Source: Anaerorudis cellulosivorans
Lineage (GTDB): Bacteria; Bacteroidota; Bacteroidia; Bacteroidales; Dysgonomonadaceae
Direction: 5' to 3'
Length of the DNA stretch: 64,000 nt
NCBI RefSeq assembly: GCF_025943985.1
Contig: NZ_JAPCWE010000001.1
Span: 62,001 to 126,000 of the forward strand
Shown here: positions 17,574 to 27,146 of the stretch, piece after piece
How positions within the stretch are numbered: position 1 is the stretch's first letter
How the letters are laid out: every line of letters starts with the position of its first letter
Notes under the pieces: model-generated
The model's database searches: none
The model's input: the letters and a program-made list of their open reading frames with translations, nothing else
What the model was told of the DNA's origin: nothing
Position numbers and translations under genes: made by a program

Positions 17574-19128
17574 TGCAATGGGTTTGATGCATTAACCGGG
17601 TGATTCCGGCAAGCTGTTCTTTGGCTTTCATACTTATGTTATCTTCTGATGCTCTGATCGGAGTTTCCGTAGGGATGTTTCCAACGAGGGCTCGTAGCTT
17701 CTCCACACTCACCACCCCCCGGGGTGATGCACCCAACAACCGCCGGAGGGATTCCTCCAGCTTTTCTTCACTTACCTTCTGTTCTCGACAGTAAGAAAGC
17801 AGTTCGATAAATTCGCGGGGTTCATCCCGAAAAAAATTCCGGTACAGCCCTCCCAAATAATGGTTGTCGGCAAGGGCCTGACTCCCGGCCAGTGCTCCCG
17901 GCTTTTTCTTAAAGGTGTCCAGATAATGTTCGATATCGATATGCCAGCTATGTTTTTCGTAACTTCGAACATGTGTGGCAACCCGTTTGTTCTGAAAATA
18001 GATTTCCAGCTTCCGGCTCTGAACATTTACCTCTACAAATTCTCCCACCAGATGATCCGGAACCGAATAACGGTTTGTCCGGTAACTGATGGTGGCATAT
18101 TTATCTACACGGCACTGCTCCTGTTCACTGCAGATCATTCCTGCTGCGGGATGATGAATCAAAGCTGCGCTTTCTTCCCCAAACAGCTCGTCGGCACTCT
18201 TTCCTGTTCCCTGCTGGGGGGTAGCGTTCAACCTTTTTAAGGTGTCTTCCAGCCACTGCTCTGCTTGCTCAATATCGGCAAAGGTATCTTTTGAAGAAAA
18301 GGCTTTACGGCGTACGTATTCTACGCTGCGCTCTACATGTCCTTTCTCATTTCCCCGACGGATATTGCAAAACCGATGTCGGAACTGATAATGTCCACGC
18401 AAGCGCAGTAAGGCTTCGGTCGGTTCTTTTTCATGACGACCTACAAACCGTGCTACCGCTACGCGCATGTTGTCATAAACCATCTCTTGGAAAACGCCTG
18501 CGATAGCTTCGAAAAAACGCACATGGGATTCCATGAAAGCAAGTGTATCCTGCCGTTCGTAAATAAAAGCATACCGGTAATTGCTGTAGGCGGAGGTAAA
18601 TACGGCAAGCTGTAACGATCGCCTTTTTCCCGATATCTCGAGTTTGATCTCACCCCAGTCAAACTCGCAAGTTTCTCCCGGCCGGTATACTTGACGAATA
18701 TAGGCCTCTTTCCTTCCTTGTCGATTCTCTTTTTGCATGATGTAATTACACACCGTAGTGTAACTTATCTCGTGCCCTTGCCCTTGAAGCACTTCATGAA
18801 TGTCCTTCTTTTTGAGCAGCTGCTTGACCAGACCCTGCTGCTTCTTTTGTTCGTTCTTTTCAAGTAACTCGTCTATAGCGGCCTCCACCTCACGAGTTAG
18901 TTTTATTTTTGTGCGAGGAGTAGTCATTTTATAGCAGGGCTCACTCGATAAATTGCCTGACTGGGCTGTTTGTACACTCTCGGCCGATTGTAACGCTTCT
19001 TCGTGCTCACAAAGATACTTTCTTATGGTCTTTCGACTAATTTGCAGATCTCGGGATATTTGTCTCTGACTTTTACCCTCACGATAGCTGCTGATAATAA
19101 TTTCTTGTTTTGTATACATACTTATCAT
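17536..19128 (-). CDS. istA: IS21 family transposase IstA
   Basis: The 530-residue DDE transposase has an N-terminal HTH (GKSQRQISRDLQISRKTIRKY) and an RNase H-like core in which FDWGE and YDNMRVAV give the two Asp and KGHVERSVEYVR the Glu. IstA cuts and joins the element ends together with IstB. It is complete, with no frameshift. The multiple terminal repeats upstream (19165-19205) are its binding sites and overlap the promoter region. Confidence 0.95.
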   Translation of the reverse strand: MISMYTKQEIIISSYREGKSQRQISRDLQISRKTIRKYLCEHEEALQSAESVQTAQSGNLSSEPCYKMTTPRTKIKLTREVEAAIDELLEKNEQKKQQGLVKQLLKKKDIHEVLQGQGHEISYTTVCNYIMQKENRQGRKEAYIRQVYRPGETCEFDWGEIKLEISGKRRSLQLAVFTSAYSNYRYAFIYERQDTLAFMESHVRFFEAIAGVFQEMVYDNMRVAVARFVGRHEKEPTEALLRLRGHYQFRHRFCNIRRGNEKGHVERSVEYVRRKAFSSKDTFADIEQAEQWLEDTLKRLNATPQQGTGKSADELFGEESAALIHHPAAGMICSEQEQCRVDKYATISYRTNRYSVPDHLVGEFVEVNVQSRKLEIYFQNKRVATHVRSYEKHSWHIDIEHYLDTFKKKPGALAGSQALADNHYLGGLYRNFFRDEPREFIELLSYCREQKVSEEKLEESLRRLLGASPRGVVSVEKLRALVGNIPTETPIRASEDNISMKAKEQLAGITRLMHQTHCNGYRQSTNNNLQ

Positions 19129-19249
19129 TTTTTATGAACGGATGCTATCCATTCTTGTTGGTAAGTGGTATACTTTTCGATTGAAATGTGGGGTACTTTT
19201 TGAGTAATATATACACCTGCTTTTTCTCAAACTGCTCGGCTCTGCCCTT

Positions 19250-19381
19250 CCTACACTTTGTACCCTGACTTCCTACACTTTCCTACACTTTCCTACGCTT
19301 TCCTACGCTTTCCTACGCTTTCCTATACACCCGAAACCCGCTCCCCATCTAACTTTCCTACACTTCCTACACTTCCTACAC
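19250..19381 (-). repeat. GTGTAGGAA minisatellite, patch E
   Basis: Runs of CTTCCTACA and CTTTCCTACG units, interrupted by the same CACCCGAAACCCGCTCCCCA insert seen at 10.19 kb. It ends CTACACTGTATCG, where the MITE-like element starts. Confidence 0.85.
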
Positions 19382-19441
19382 TGTATCGTCCTGATTTTTT
19401 ACATTTTCTGCAAACGCATTCCGACAAGACAAGAACAAGAC
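19382..19441. mobile_element. MITE-like miniature of the IS3-family element (60 bp)
   Basis: It starts TGTATCGTCCTGATTTTTTA, almost the right-end sequence of the IS3 element at 63.28 kb, and ends with the reverse complement of TGTCTTGTCGGAATGCGTTT, a diverged left end. Nothing coding lies between. Confidence 0.55.
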
Positions 19442-19564
19442 CCACCTTCTCCGTACCAAGTCCGTACCAAGTCCGCTCCATCCTCGCTCCAAGGCTGCAC
19501 CATCCTCGCTTCGATTCCGCACCGTCGACGCACGTGAATCCCGCTTTGCATGCCACACATACGC

Positions 19565-19952
19565 AGGTTTGTCCTATACCGGACGCACCAAATCCGGTGC
19601 ACTCGTCCCCCCTTAGGAGCAAGCATGAAGCGAAGGAAGAGCGAAGAAGACCCATCCAAACCCGATAAAAACAGCAACGGTATTTAAGTTAAAAAAATTA
19701 CAAATTTAGCAGAAAACAAGAAGATCGGCAAGCTGAAAACCCCTGCCGGTCGAAATTGTAGCCGCGATGCTTCGCCGTCAACAAGCCGAAACCATCCTAT
19801 CGGCAGGCGAAAAAATAATGAAAAGCGCAGCACACTTCAGTGAAAATGGAGCACAAACGTAATGCTTGTGCCTGGAGGACAAATGATATCGATATCAAAA
19901 AAAGTAATTTAAGGACAACCGAATGCCGCCAAGGACCGGAAAAGTGAAAAAG
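19565..19952 (+). repeat. 388-bp dispersed repeat, copy 1 (left border of the restriction island)
   Basis: From AGGTTTGTCCTATACCGG to GGACCGGAAAAGTGAAAAAG. It matches 31252-31640 in the same orientation with about twenty differences by eye. It contains the palindromic GATATCGATATC and no good ORF. A diverged inverted relative lies at 61650-61872. The sequence just before it (19441-19564) also resembles the 61.8-kb copy. Confidence 0.85.
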
Positions 19953-20036
19953 CCCTTAACCTGTTTCATTCATTCAATTGTCTGACTAACGTAGTGAATC
20001 ATAAGGTATTCGATGTTTTTGGTTTTAAATATAAAA

Positions 20037-20687
20037 TTATGATTTCAAAGTTTTTAGTTCTTGTTCCAACTCCTTTAACTTCAAATTCAATTCGACTTTT
20101 TTGTTAAATTGAGGGCAGGAAAGAACCTTCTTTTTGAGCTGCTCAATCTCTTTTGAAAGCGCACTTACTCTGGAATTATAGGCTGTAAGGTCGGAAATAT
20201 TTTTTATACTGCTGTTTGATTGTGGAGATAATTGTCGGCAAAAATCAAAAAAAACGGTATCAATATCTTTCATTAGCTTGATGCGGTATGTATTTTCCGT
20301 TTTTTTGAACCACGGACTTGTATAAGTCCAATCAATAACCGATTTATCGTCATTTAGAGGTGAAGGGTGTTTTGCCGAAGCCGACAAATATACCTCGTCT
20401 GCAAACGAAACGATAAAGATGATATGATAAGGGATTGTTTTGTCGATTATTTCAAGAATGCTTTTAATCTCTTTTTTTTCTTTTAGCTCAATACTAAAAA
20501 TTTGAATCTCTTCAATTTCGTTGTGAGGCAAATTTGTAGTTTCGGAAGAAAGCGTATTACACCACATAATTTTTGCAATATCATTGGTAAACATCGCTTT
20601 TTGTTTGGTGTTCGTAACCGAGTCAAAAAGACTTTTTGCTACAAATCGTCGGATAATCGTACTATGTGGCAAATCAAAAAATTCCAT
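20037..20687 (-). CDS. DUF4391-type protein, last gene of the restriction island
   Basis: The 216-residue protein has an alpha/beta N-terminal part (EFFDLPHSTIIRRFVAKSLF) and a coiled-coil tail (about residues 170-216, EIEQLKKKVL ... LKELEQELKTLK). The pattern and its place directly after a PLD-SNF2 helicase gene fit DUF4391 proteins, accessory partners of such helicases in restriction/defence operons. Its start ATG directly abuts the helicase stop, implying coupled translation. Its biochemical role is unknown; the family call is by recognition. Confidence 0.65.
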   Translation of the reverse strand: MEFFDLPHSTIIRRFVAKSLFDSVTNTKQKAMFTNDIAKIMWCNTLSSETTNLPHNEIEEIQIFSIELKEKKEIKSILEIIDKTIPYHIIFIVSFADEVYLSASAKHPSPLNDDKSVIDWTYTSPWFKKTENTYRIKLMKDIDTVFFDFCRQLSPQSNSSIKNISDLTAYNSRVSALSKEIEQLKKKVLSCPQFNKKVELNLKLKELEQELKTLKS

Positions 20688-23600
20688 TTATCGCACGATT
20701 AAGAATGTGATTAGTTTAAAATCTTCCATTCCCTTAAATTTATTCTTACCGGATATTGTACCACCCGATCTGAATAAACTTAATATTGTTTTTTCTTCTT
20801 CGGTTTGCAATATGGAATGAATACTTTTTTTAAGCAACGAAGAATAGTGATCCATTTTGTAATAATCGTTTGTTTCTTCCGCGATTTTTCTGCAAAGGTC
20901 ATCCATAGCATGACGTTTGCCATTACAAGCAAGCCTCATTGCATCCAATATTTTTTTTGATTCGATATGTTTCAAAAATAATTCACCGTTATTTTTGATA
21001 TAAACCAAATAATAGGGGTGCAAACGATTGAGCTTATCGATATTCACATTCTCGTTGACATTTTTCAAGACAAAGATTGCTCCTTGAGGTAAATTCTCAC
21101 CCTCCGGAACAACAGCATGCAACCCTTCGGGAACGTTTTTCGTTTCGTTGTAAACTTTAATAAGATTACTCAAATCAACACGAAAATCATTCAATCCTAA
21201 ATCGGTAATAGAAACACCCTCCCGCAAATCCTCCAAATCGATCACCTCCTCTTTGAGCTTTTGAAGTTGAATTTTGCGGTACTCCATTTCCTTCTCTTCC
21301 TGATTCAGCACATTATCGTCGCCCGTGCCAGCCATATTGGCTATAAGCATACGATTTTCAACACGCTGCTTTAAATTGATATATGCATCGAGCGTAACAT
21401 CCGGCCAAAAATTGACAAGCGTAATACTGTCGTTTTTTGATCCAATTCGGTCAATACGGCCAAAACGTTGTATAATGCGAACAGGATTCCAATGGATATC
21501 GTAATTGATCAGATAATCACAATCCTGCAGATTTTGCCCTTCGGAAATACAGTCAGTTGCAATGAGCAAGTCAATTGATTCGGTTAGAGTTGGGTAGATT
21601 TGCGATTTCCCTTTCGACAAAGGAGAAAAACAAGAAAGAATGGCATTCAACTCTGTCGGAATTTTCTTTTCTGAACAAAGGCGCCGGGATCCGGTTACCA
21701 AGGCAGTATTCAATCCATATTTCTTCTTGATGTATTTACTTAGTTCGTTATATAAATAGTAAGCCGTATCGGCAAAAGCCGTAAATATGATTGCTTTTTT
21801 GTTGTCTGGATTGAAAGGTTGAGATATTTTATCGTCCAACAACTTCTTTAACACTTGCAGCTTAGTGTCGCGTTCTTTTTCAATCGGATTAGTCTTGTTG
21901 AGCAAGTCGTTCAACAAAATTAAATCAGCCGTCAAATCCTCCTTCCATTTTGTTTTATCCAAATCCGCAAGGTGAATTTTCACCTTTTTGCCAATAATAT
22001 TCTCTTCATCCCCCCAATCGGCTTCCCAATCGAAATTTTCATCGTTAATGTATTTTTGAATACCTTCGAGTTGATTATCAACGTCATTTTGTTCAATCGA
22101 TTTCAATGTATTTTCTATCTGCTCTATGATTCCGGTGAGCGTAAGGCGAAATGAGTGCACAGAACTCTCAATCCGTTTTAGCAGATTAATTCGCATCAGG
22201 ATTTGTAAATTCTGTTCACGATCCCGTTGTTTCAATCGCCCGCCTTTTCCTTCTTTTACGGTTTTGTCGTAGAGTGCTTCATAATACTCAATTCTGCTTG
22301 GCAACACATAGTTAAGTGGCGTATAAACCGATAAGTTCAGAAAACCGAGTTGTTCGGCAATATAGGCGAAACCCACGCTGTTGTCATCGGTCAAGGGACA
22401 TTCGACAGAGACCGGCTTGTTGCGTTTAGGAAATGTGCCGATAGCAGTGGTATCGTAATAATTGGTTATGTGTTTGCGGGAACGGGCAATGGTAAGCGAA
22501 TCGAGTACTTCAAAGAAATCGAAATCAAGCATATCGAGTAACTTCTCGGTAGTTCGTTTTGCCGTTTCCATTTTACTCCAACTGTTAAATGCCTTTTGAG
22601 CCTGATTGAATATTTGGTCGATGCTTTTTGAAGTAGCTAACCGATAATTGATTTTTTCGGGATTACCTTCGTAAGCCAAAGCCAATTGGTTGCGCAAATC
22701 GTTGAAACGATTGTTGACAGGCGTTGCCGAAAGCATCAGCACTTTGGTTTGAATACCCTCCTGAATAACTTTTCGGAGAAGTTTTTGGTATCGATTTTCT
22801 TTACCTGCCACGGTGTTGTTATTTCGAAAATTATGGGATTCATCGATAACGACCAAACCGTAATTTCCCCAGTTTACAGCTTCGAGGTTTCTACCGTTGC
22901 TTTCACCTTTTTCGCGTGAAAGGTCGGTATGGAATAACACATCGTAGCGAAAACGATCGTCGGCCAGCATATTGTTTTTGTCGTTATATCGATAGGTATT
23001 CCAGTTGGCCTCCAATTTTTTGGGGCAAAGCACCAACACATCCTTGTTGCGCATTTCATAATATTTGATAACGCCCAATGCCGAAAAAGTTTTACCCAAT
23101 CCGACACTATCGGCCAGAATGCAACCGTTGTACTTTTCGAGTTTGTTGATCGCCCCAATAACGGCATCTTGTTGAAAGTTGTAGAGTGTATTCCAAATAA
23201 CGGATTCTTTGAATCCCACTTTGTCGTTTGGAAGATTATCCAGGGATAAGTCCTCCAAAAAGTCGTTGAAAATGTTATAAAGGGTAACAAAATAGATAAA
23301 TTCGGGACTGTTGTCTGTGTATGCATTCTCAAAATAATTGCGAACTCTGTCGCTAACATCTGTCAATTCATCATCGTTTTCCCAAACTTGTCTGAACCAT
23401 TCGAGATAGGCTCTGCTATGGGGATATTCTGTTTGCTGAATTAATGTCGGGAAACCTTTACGTTGGGAAAGCCCCAAATCGGAAGTAGTGAAACTGCTTA
23501 TGCCCGAATAAGCAAATTCGTTTTTATTTTTCCCTTCAATGTAAATGAGCCCATTTAATGGCATTCGATTTTTGTTGGATTTGAAGGCAACTTTCTTTTT

Positions 23601-23924
23601 TACCCAGTCGGCACATTCTTTGGCAATTGCCCGTTGATTGAGCCGGTTTTTTAAGCGAATTTCGAAGTCGCCGCCGCAAAGGTCGGCTTCGTTGTTGATA
23701 TGAGGTATGTAAAATTGCCGTGCATCTTTCTTTAAATTTTCTTCAACGAAAGTAGGGGAACTGAAAATAAACTGTAATTCGTCAATCTGATTGAGTTCCT
23801 TTTTCAAGGCTTCGTAAGCATATATGGAAAATGAAGCCCCTGCAATATATAAGCGGCTCCCCTTTGTGATTGTCTGCTTTAAATCATCAATCAAACGGGT
23901 ATTTACATTATCTATCAACTTCAT
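20688..23924 (-). CDS. PLD-like/SNF2-type helicase of a defence operon
   Basis: The 1078-residue protein has an N-terminal phospholipase D-like region (residues 1-190, GSRLYIAGASFSIYAYEALK), a SNF2 motor with Walker A LADSVGLGKT (about residue 270), Walker B LVVIDESHNFRN and motif III LSATPVNNR, and a C-terminal helicase lobe with DCISEGQNLQ and RIIQRFGRIDRIG (about residue 818). Such translocases move along or remodel duplex DNA. It follows the Res gene by 9 bp in a five-gene operon with a methyltransferase. A nucleolytic role for the PLD-like part is possible, but no clean HKD pair is visible. Confidence 0.85.
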   Translation of the reverse strand: MKLIDNVNTRLIDDLKQTITKGSRLYIAGASFSIYAYEALKKELNQIDELQFIFSSPTFVEENLKKDARQFYIPHINNEADLCGGDFEIRLKNRLNQRAIAKECADWVKKKVAFKSNKNRMPLNGLIYIEGKNKNEFAYSGISSFTTSDLGLSQRKGFPTLIQQTEYPHSRAYLEWFRQVWENDDELTDVSDRVRNYFENAYTDNSPEFIYFVTLYNIFNDFLEDLSLDNLPNDKVGFKESVIWNTLYNFQQDAVIGAINKLEKYNGCILADSVGLGKTFSALGVIKYYEMRNKDVLVLCPKKLEANWNTYRYNDKNNMLADDRFRYDVLFHTDLSREKGESNGRNLEAVNWGNYGLVVIDESHNFRNNNTVAGKENRYQKLLRKVIQEGIQTKVLMLSATPVNNRFNDLRNQLALAYEGNPEKINYRLATSKSIDQIFNQAQKAFNSWSKMETAKRTTEKLLDMLDFDFFEVLDSLTIARSRKHITNYYDTTAIGTFPKRNKPVSVECPLTDDNSVGFAYIAEQLGFLNLSVYTPLNYVLPSRIEYYEALYDKTVKEGKGGRLKQRDREQNLQILMRINLLKRIESSVHSFRLTLTGIIEQIENTLKSIEQNDVDNQLEGIQKYINDENFDWEADWGDEENIIGKKVKIHLADLDKTKWKEDLTADLILLNDLLNKTNPIEKERDTKLQVLKKLLDDKISQPFNPDNKKAIIFTAFADTAYYLYNELSKYIKKKYGLNTALVTGSRRLCSEKKIPTELNAILSCFSPLSKGKSQIYPTLTESIDLLIATDCISEGQNLQDCDYLINYDIHWNPVRIIQRFGRIDRIGSKNDSITLVNFWPDVTLDAYINLKQRVENRMLIANMAGTGDDNVLNQEEKEMEYRKIQLQKLKEEVIDLEDLREGVSITDLGLNDFRVDLSNLIKVYNETKNVPEGLHAVVPEGENLPQGAIFVLKNVNENVNIDKLNRLHPYYLVYIKNNGELFLKHIESKKILDAMRLACNGKRHAMDDLCRKIAEETNDYYKMDHYSSLLKKSIHSILQTEEEKTILSLFRSGGTISGKNKFKGMEDFKLITFLIVR

Positions 23925-23933
23925 TTCTAAAAT

Positions 23934-26900
23934 CTATTTCAATTGCACCAATTCCATCAATTTATCGAAATTATTGACTACATCATATTTCACGTCAGCA
24001 CCGGCAATTTCTTCGAAATGGATTTTTGCACAATGGATTTTCAAATTTTCGGTACCTCGCAACTCCATTGAAGAATCGGATCCTTTTGTTTCGGCCACAA
24101 AGTAAATGTAGCGGACTTTTTCTTTGTCGAAGACAATCGCCCAATCGGGGCTGTAACGACCAACGGGAGTAGTGATATAAAAACTTTTCGGCAGCTTGGC
24201 ATATACCACCACTTCAACGGCTTGATCCAATGCTTTTGCAAATTCGGTTTCTATGCTTGAATCCGAAGTAAGGTGGTCGTAGATATGCTTTTTCAGATTG
24301 ATTGAACTCCGAAGAACGGCGTTGTCGTTGGTAAATACCGTTTTTGCATCGTACTTATCTTCGATTTTGTGATATACAATGTTGTTGATTATCAATTTAG
24401 CTTTAGCCTCATTGATAATCTTGCCGACCTTGGCTATAAACTCTTCAGGATTCTTACGAACGAGATAAAATTTATCACCTTTTATTTTTTGCAAGATTGC
24501 CACAATTGTACGACGAGTCAGACTTGTTTGTTTTTCAATTTCACCCACAATGTCGTACACTGTTGTGTGAGACGGATTGCTTTTGAGTACGAATCGTTCC
24601 GTACTCGATTGTGTAATATGCGTTCTGTTATCCATATCCTGCTTTGTGCCCTCTGTTTTTTGTTCACCGGTTTTAACTTCATACACCATGTCGGCAATGT
24701 ATAAATCGCCGTTGATTCGATTGGCACTTTCTTCAATCAGTTGGGGAGTATCGAAATTAACTTCGTAAATGGTTTTCAAACTGATTTTATTCCACAGCTC
24801 CTGAAATTCTTTCTTTTTGAAATTTTCGTTAGTTTGAAGAATCAATGTTGCACGCTCATTTTCAGGTTTGAACGTACTTTCCGTGTAGATTGATTTTAAA
24901 AGATTTACCACACTAGCCCGATACATTTCCAGGTTATCGGGTAAAGGAACAGCGTCTTTTTCGATTATTTCTTTACCTATGGGTGTTATCTTATCTTCTT
25001 CGTCGATAATATCGTTTTTATAAAGCAACTTGTTGATTTTCTTTGCATCGTCGGCTGTTATGCGATATTTTTCGCCCTTTTCATTTTCAACCAGTTTACT
25101 AATGAAAAAGTCCACTTCTGCTTTTTGCGGACGGTCTTTAAGTGTGGCTGCAATTTCGCTTTGCAAGCCTTTGGCAAAAGCCTCGTAACTTTCGGAAGCA
25201 ATGACTGTGAGCACGTTGACTTTGTGCACTTCATCGCCAATCATTTCGTAATCCAAACGTACACCGGCCTGATTGACACACAAACGCATGCCACGTCCTA
25301 CTTCCTGTCGGCGGCGAATTTCGCTACCTCCTTCAGGATTCTTCAGCGTGCATATTTGGAACACGTTAGGATTGTCCCAACCCTCTTTGAGCGCCGAGTG
25401 AGAAAAGATAAAGCGAACAGGTTCGTCAAGACTCAACAAACGTTCCTTATCTTTCATAATCAAATCGTAAGCCGAAACATCATCAGAATCTTCGCTGTTT
25501 TTCTTCAACGAAGGGTCGATCATTCGTTTTTTCTTTTTATCTATGGCAAAATAGCCTTCGTGAATGCGTTGCGCCTCGTCACGTTCCAAATAGGAAAAGT
25601 AATTTGGGAAATAACCCTTATACACCTGATTCGGATCCGTATTTCTCAGATAATCGTTGTATTCCTGTTGAAAAAGGTCGAGAAAATCGTTTTTTGCATT
25701 GTTATATTCTTCTTCAAAAATTTGAGCATATTCACCCGGGGACTCATCGCCATTCTCATCGTATTTGCGATAACGTTCTACCGAATCGATAAAAAACAAG
25801 GAAAGCACTTTTACGCCTTTATCGAAAAGCTGTTTCTCTTTTTTGAGGTGTGAAAGAATGGTTTCACGAATTTGCACACGCCGAAGTGTGCTATCGTTTT
25901 GATCGTTGATGATATCGCCGGGAAAAATATCAACCCCGCCGACAACAATTTTGTTTTGCGCACCATTGATCTCTTCGATCATCACATTTCGATACGCAGG
26001 CATTCCACCTGAAAGCTCGAAAAGATTGGCACCCTGTTCCAATTTCTTTCGTACGCGTTTTACTCCATGGGATGAACGCTGTTCAAACTCTACCAGAGCC
26101 AAAGGCGGCTTGTTGGTACTCAACATAATTTGCTCCAAATACAAATACCCGCTTGTTCCGGTACTGCTTTTCAGGCTGACTCCTTTTACCTGAATTTTCT
26201 TGACAAGGCGTTTGTTGTATGCATCGAGTGCGTCTAAACGATAGATCTTGTTGTATTCCACACGGTGCGTAGCCGAATAGCGCAATGTAAACAAGGGATT
26301 AAAGTCCTGCATGCTTGCCAGTGTTTTGGCGCCATCGACAGATTGAGGTTCATCGATAATCAAAATCGGATTGGTTTGCGAAATAATCTCTATCGGTTTT
26401 CGCGTACCGAACTGATCGAGCTCCTGATAGATACGACGGGCATCGGCACTACGGGCATTAAATGCTTGAGTATTGATAATCATCACACTGATGCGGCTGT
26501 CGGAGGCAAAGGTTTCGATATCCTGCGGATTACTCGAATTGTAGATAAAGGGTGCGATTTTGTGTCCGTACAGCTCTTGAAAGTGATCTTGGGTAAGTTG
26601 AAAAGATTTGTAAACCCCCTCACGAATAGCAATACTCGGTACAATAACAATATACTTGCTCCAACCATATTTTTTGTGCAGCTCGTACATGGTGCGGATA
26701 TAGGTATAGGTTTTCCCCGTACCGGTCTCCATCTCAATGGTAAGGTGGTAACTTCTGTTCCTGTCTTCTTTTGGGCGTTCAATGGCAGTGCTTTCGTGTA
26801 TATTGCCGGCTGCCTGTACTTTTCGGATATTCTCCAGAATACGCTGTTCAGTAATTTGAATGGGGCTGTTGCGATAACCGATCTCTTCGAATATCTCATT

Positions 26901-27068
26901 TTCGAACAATTCGGTAGCTCCGGCTGCTGCCAACTTTGCACGACGAATAATTTCGCTACTTCGCTCAAGGGTAAACCGATTGGTTTTCAACGGTTGCCCT
27001 TCGAAACAATCGACCACTGCCTGCACGGCATCTATCTGAAATTGTTGTTCTTTGAATTGTAATTTCAT
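23934..27068 (-). CDS. res: Type III-like restriction subunit (Res): helicase plus nuclease
   Basis: The 1044-residue protein has a superfamily 2 motor with Walker A EMETGTGKT (about residue 113), Walker B ILIIDEPQ and motif VI RRRQEVGRGMRL. Near the C-terminus (about 970-995) RYSPDWAIVF and YFVAETKG form a PD-(D/E)XK nuclease core, as in type III Res subunits. Res proteins use ATP to communicate between two recognition sites and cut unmodified DNA in complex with Mod. All key motifs are present. It lies between an AlbA_2 ATPase gene and a SNF2 helicase, a richer setting than a simple mod-res pair. Confidence 0.9.
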   Translation of the reverse strand: MKLQFKEQQFQIDAVQAVVDCFEGQPLKTNRFTLERSSEIIRRAKLAAAGATELFENEIFEEIGYRNSPIQITEQRILENIRKVQAAGNIHESTAIERPKEDRNRSYHLTIEMETGTGKTYTYIRTMYELHKKYGWSKYIVIVPSIAIREGVYKSFQLTQDHFQELYGHKIAPFIYNSSNPQDIETFASDSRISVMIINTQAFNARSADARRIYQELDQFGTRKPIEIISQTNPILIIDEPQSVDGAKTLASMQDFNPLFTLRYSATHRVEYNKIYRLDALDAYNKRLVKKIQVKGVSLKSSTGTSGYLYLEQIMLSTNKPPLALVEFEQRSSHGVKRVRKKLEQGANLFELSGGMPAYRNVMIEEINGAQNKIVVGGVDIFPGDIINDQNDSTLRRVQIRETILSHLKKEKQLFDKGVKVLSLFFIDSVERYRKYDENGDESPGEYAQIFEEEYNNAKNDFLDLFQQEYNDYLRNTDPNQVYKGYFPNYFSYLERDEAQRIHEGYFAIDKKKKRMIDPSLKKNSEDSDDVSAYDLIMKDKERLLSLDEPVRFIFSHSALKEGWDNPNVFQICTLKNPEGGSEIRRRQEVGRGMRLCVNQAGVRLDYEMIGDEVHKVNVLTVIASESYEAFAKGLQSEIAATLKDRPQKAEVDFFISKLVENEKGEKYRITADDAKKINKLLYKNDIIDEEDKITPIGKEIIEKDAVPLPDNLEMYRASVVNLLKSIYTESTFKPENERATLILQTNENFKKKEFQELWNKISLKTIYEVNFDTPQLIEESANRINGDLYIADMVYEVKTGEQKTEGTKQDMDNRTHITQSSTERFVLKSNPSHTTVYDIVGEIEKQTSLTRRTIVAILQKIKGDKFYLVRKNPEEFIAKVGKIINEAKAKLIINNIVYHKIEDKYDAKTVFTNDNAVLRSSINLKKHIYDHLTSDSSIETEFAKALDQAVEVVVYAKLPKSFYITTPVGRYSPDWAIVFDKEKVRYIYFVAETKGSDSSMELRGTENLKIHCAKIHFEEIAGADVKYDVVNNFDKLMELVQLK

Positions 27069-27146
27069 AACATTTCCTATTCACGGATACAGTCTGTTCA
27101 CAAATCAAGGATATGATTTACATAATTGAACAATATAGACCTATTT

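Larger units (their letters stand above)
16683..19205 (-). mobile_element. Complete IS21-family insertion sequence
   Basis: A 2.5-kb element carrying istA and istB. Low end: ACTCTAAAAGTATACC, then TTTCAATCCAAAAGTATACC. High end (reverse complement): ACTCAAAAAGTACCCC, then TTTCAATCGAAAAGTATACC. These are the multiple terminal repeats typical of the family. Both ORFs are intact, so it may still be mobile. I could not define a clear target-site duplication. Confidence 0.85.

Noticed and set aside
19258-19668. Long open frames on both strands in the minisatellite and repeat region
   Set aside because: They are translations of short tandem repeats and of a dispersed non-coding repeat; the frames are not kept in other copies.
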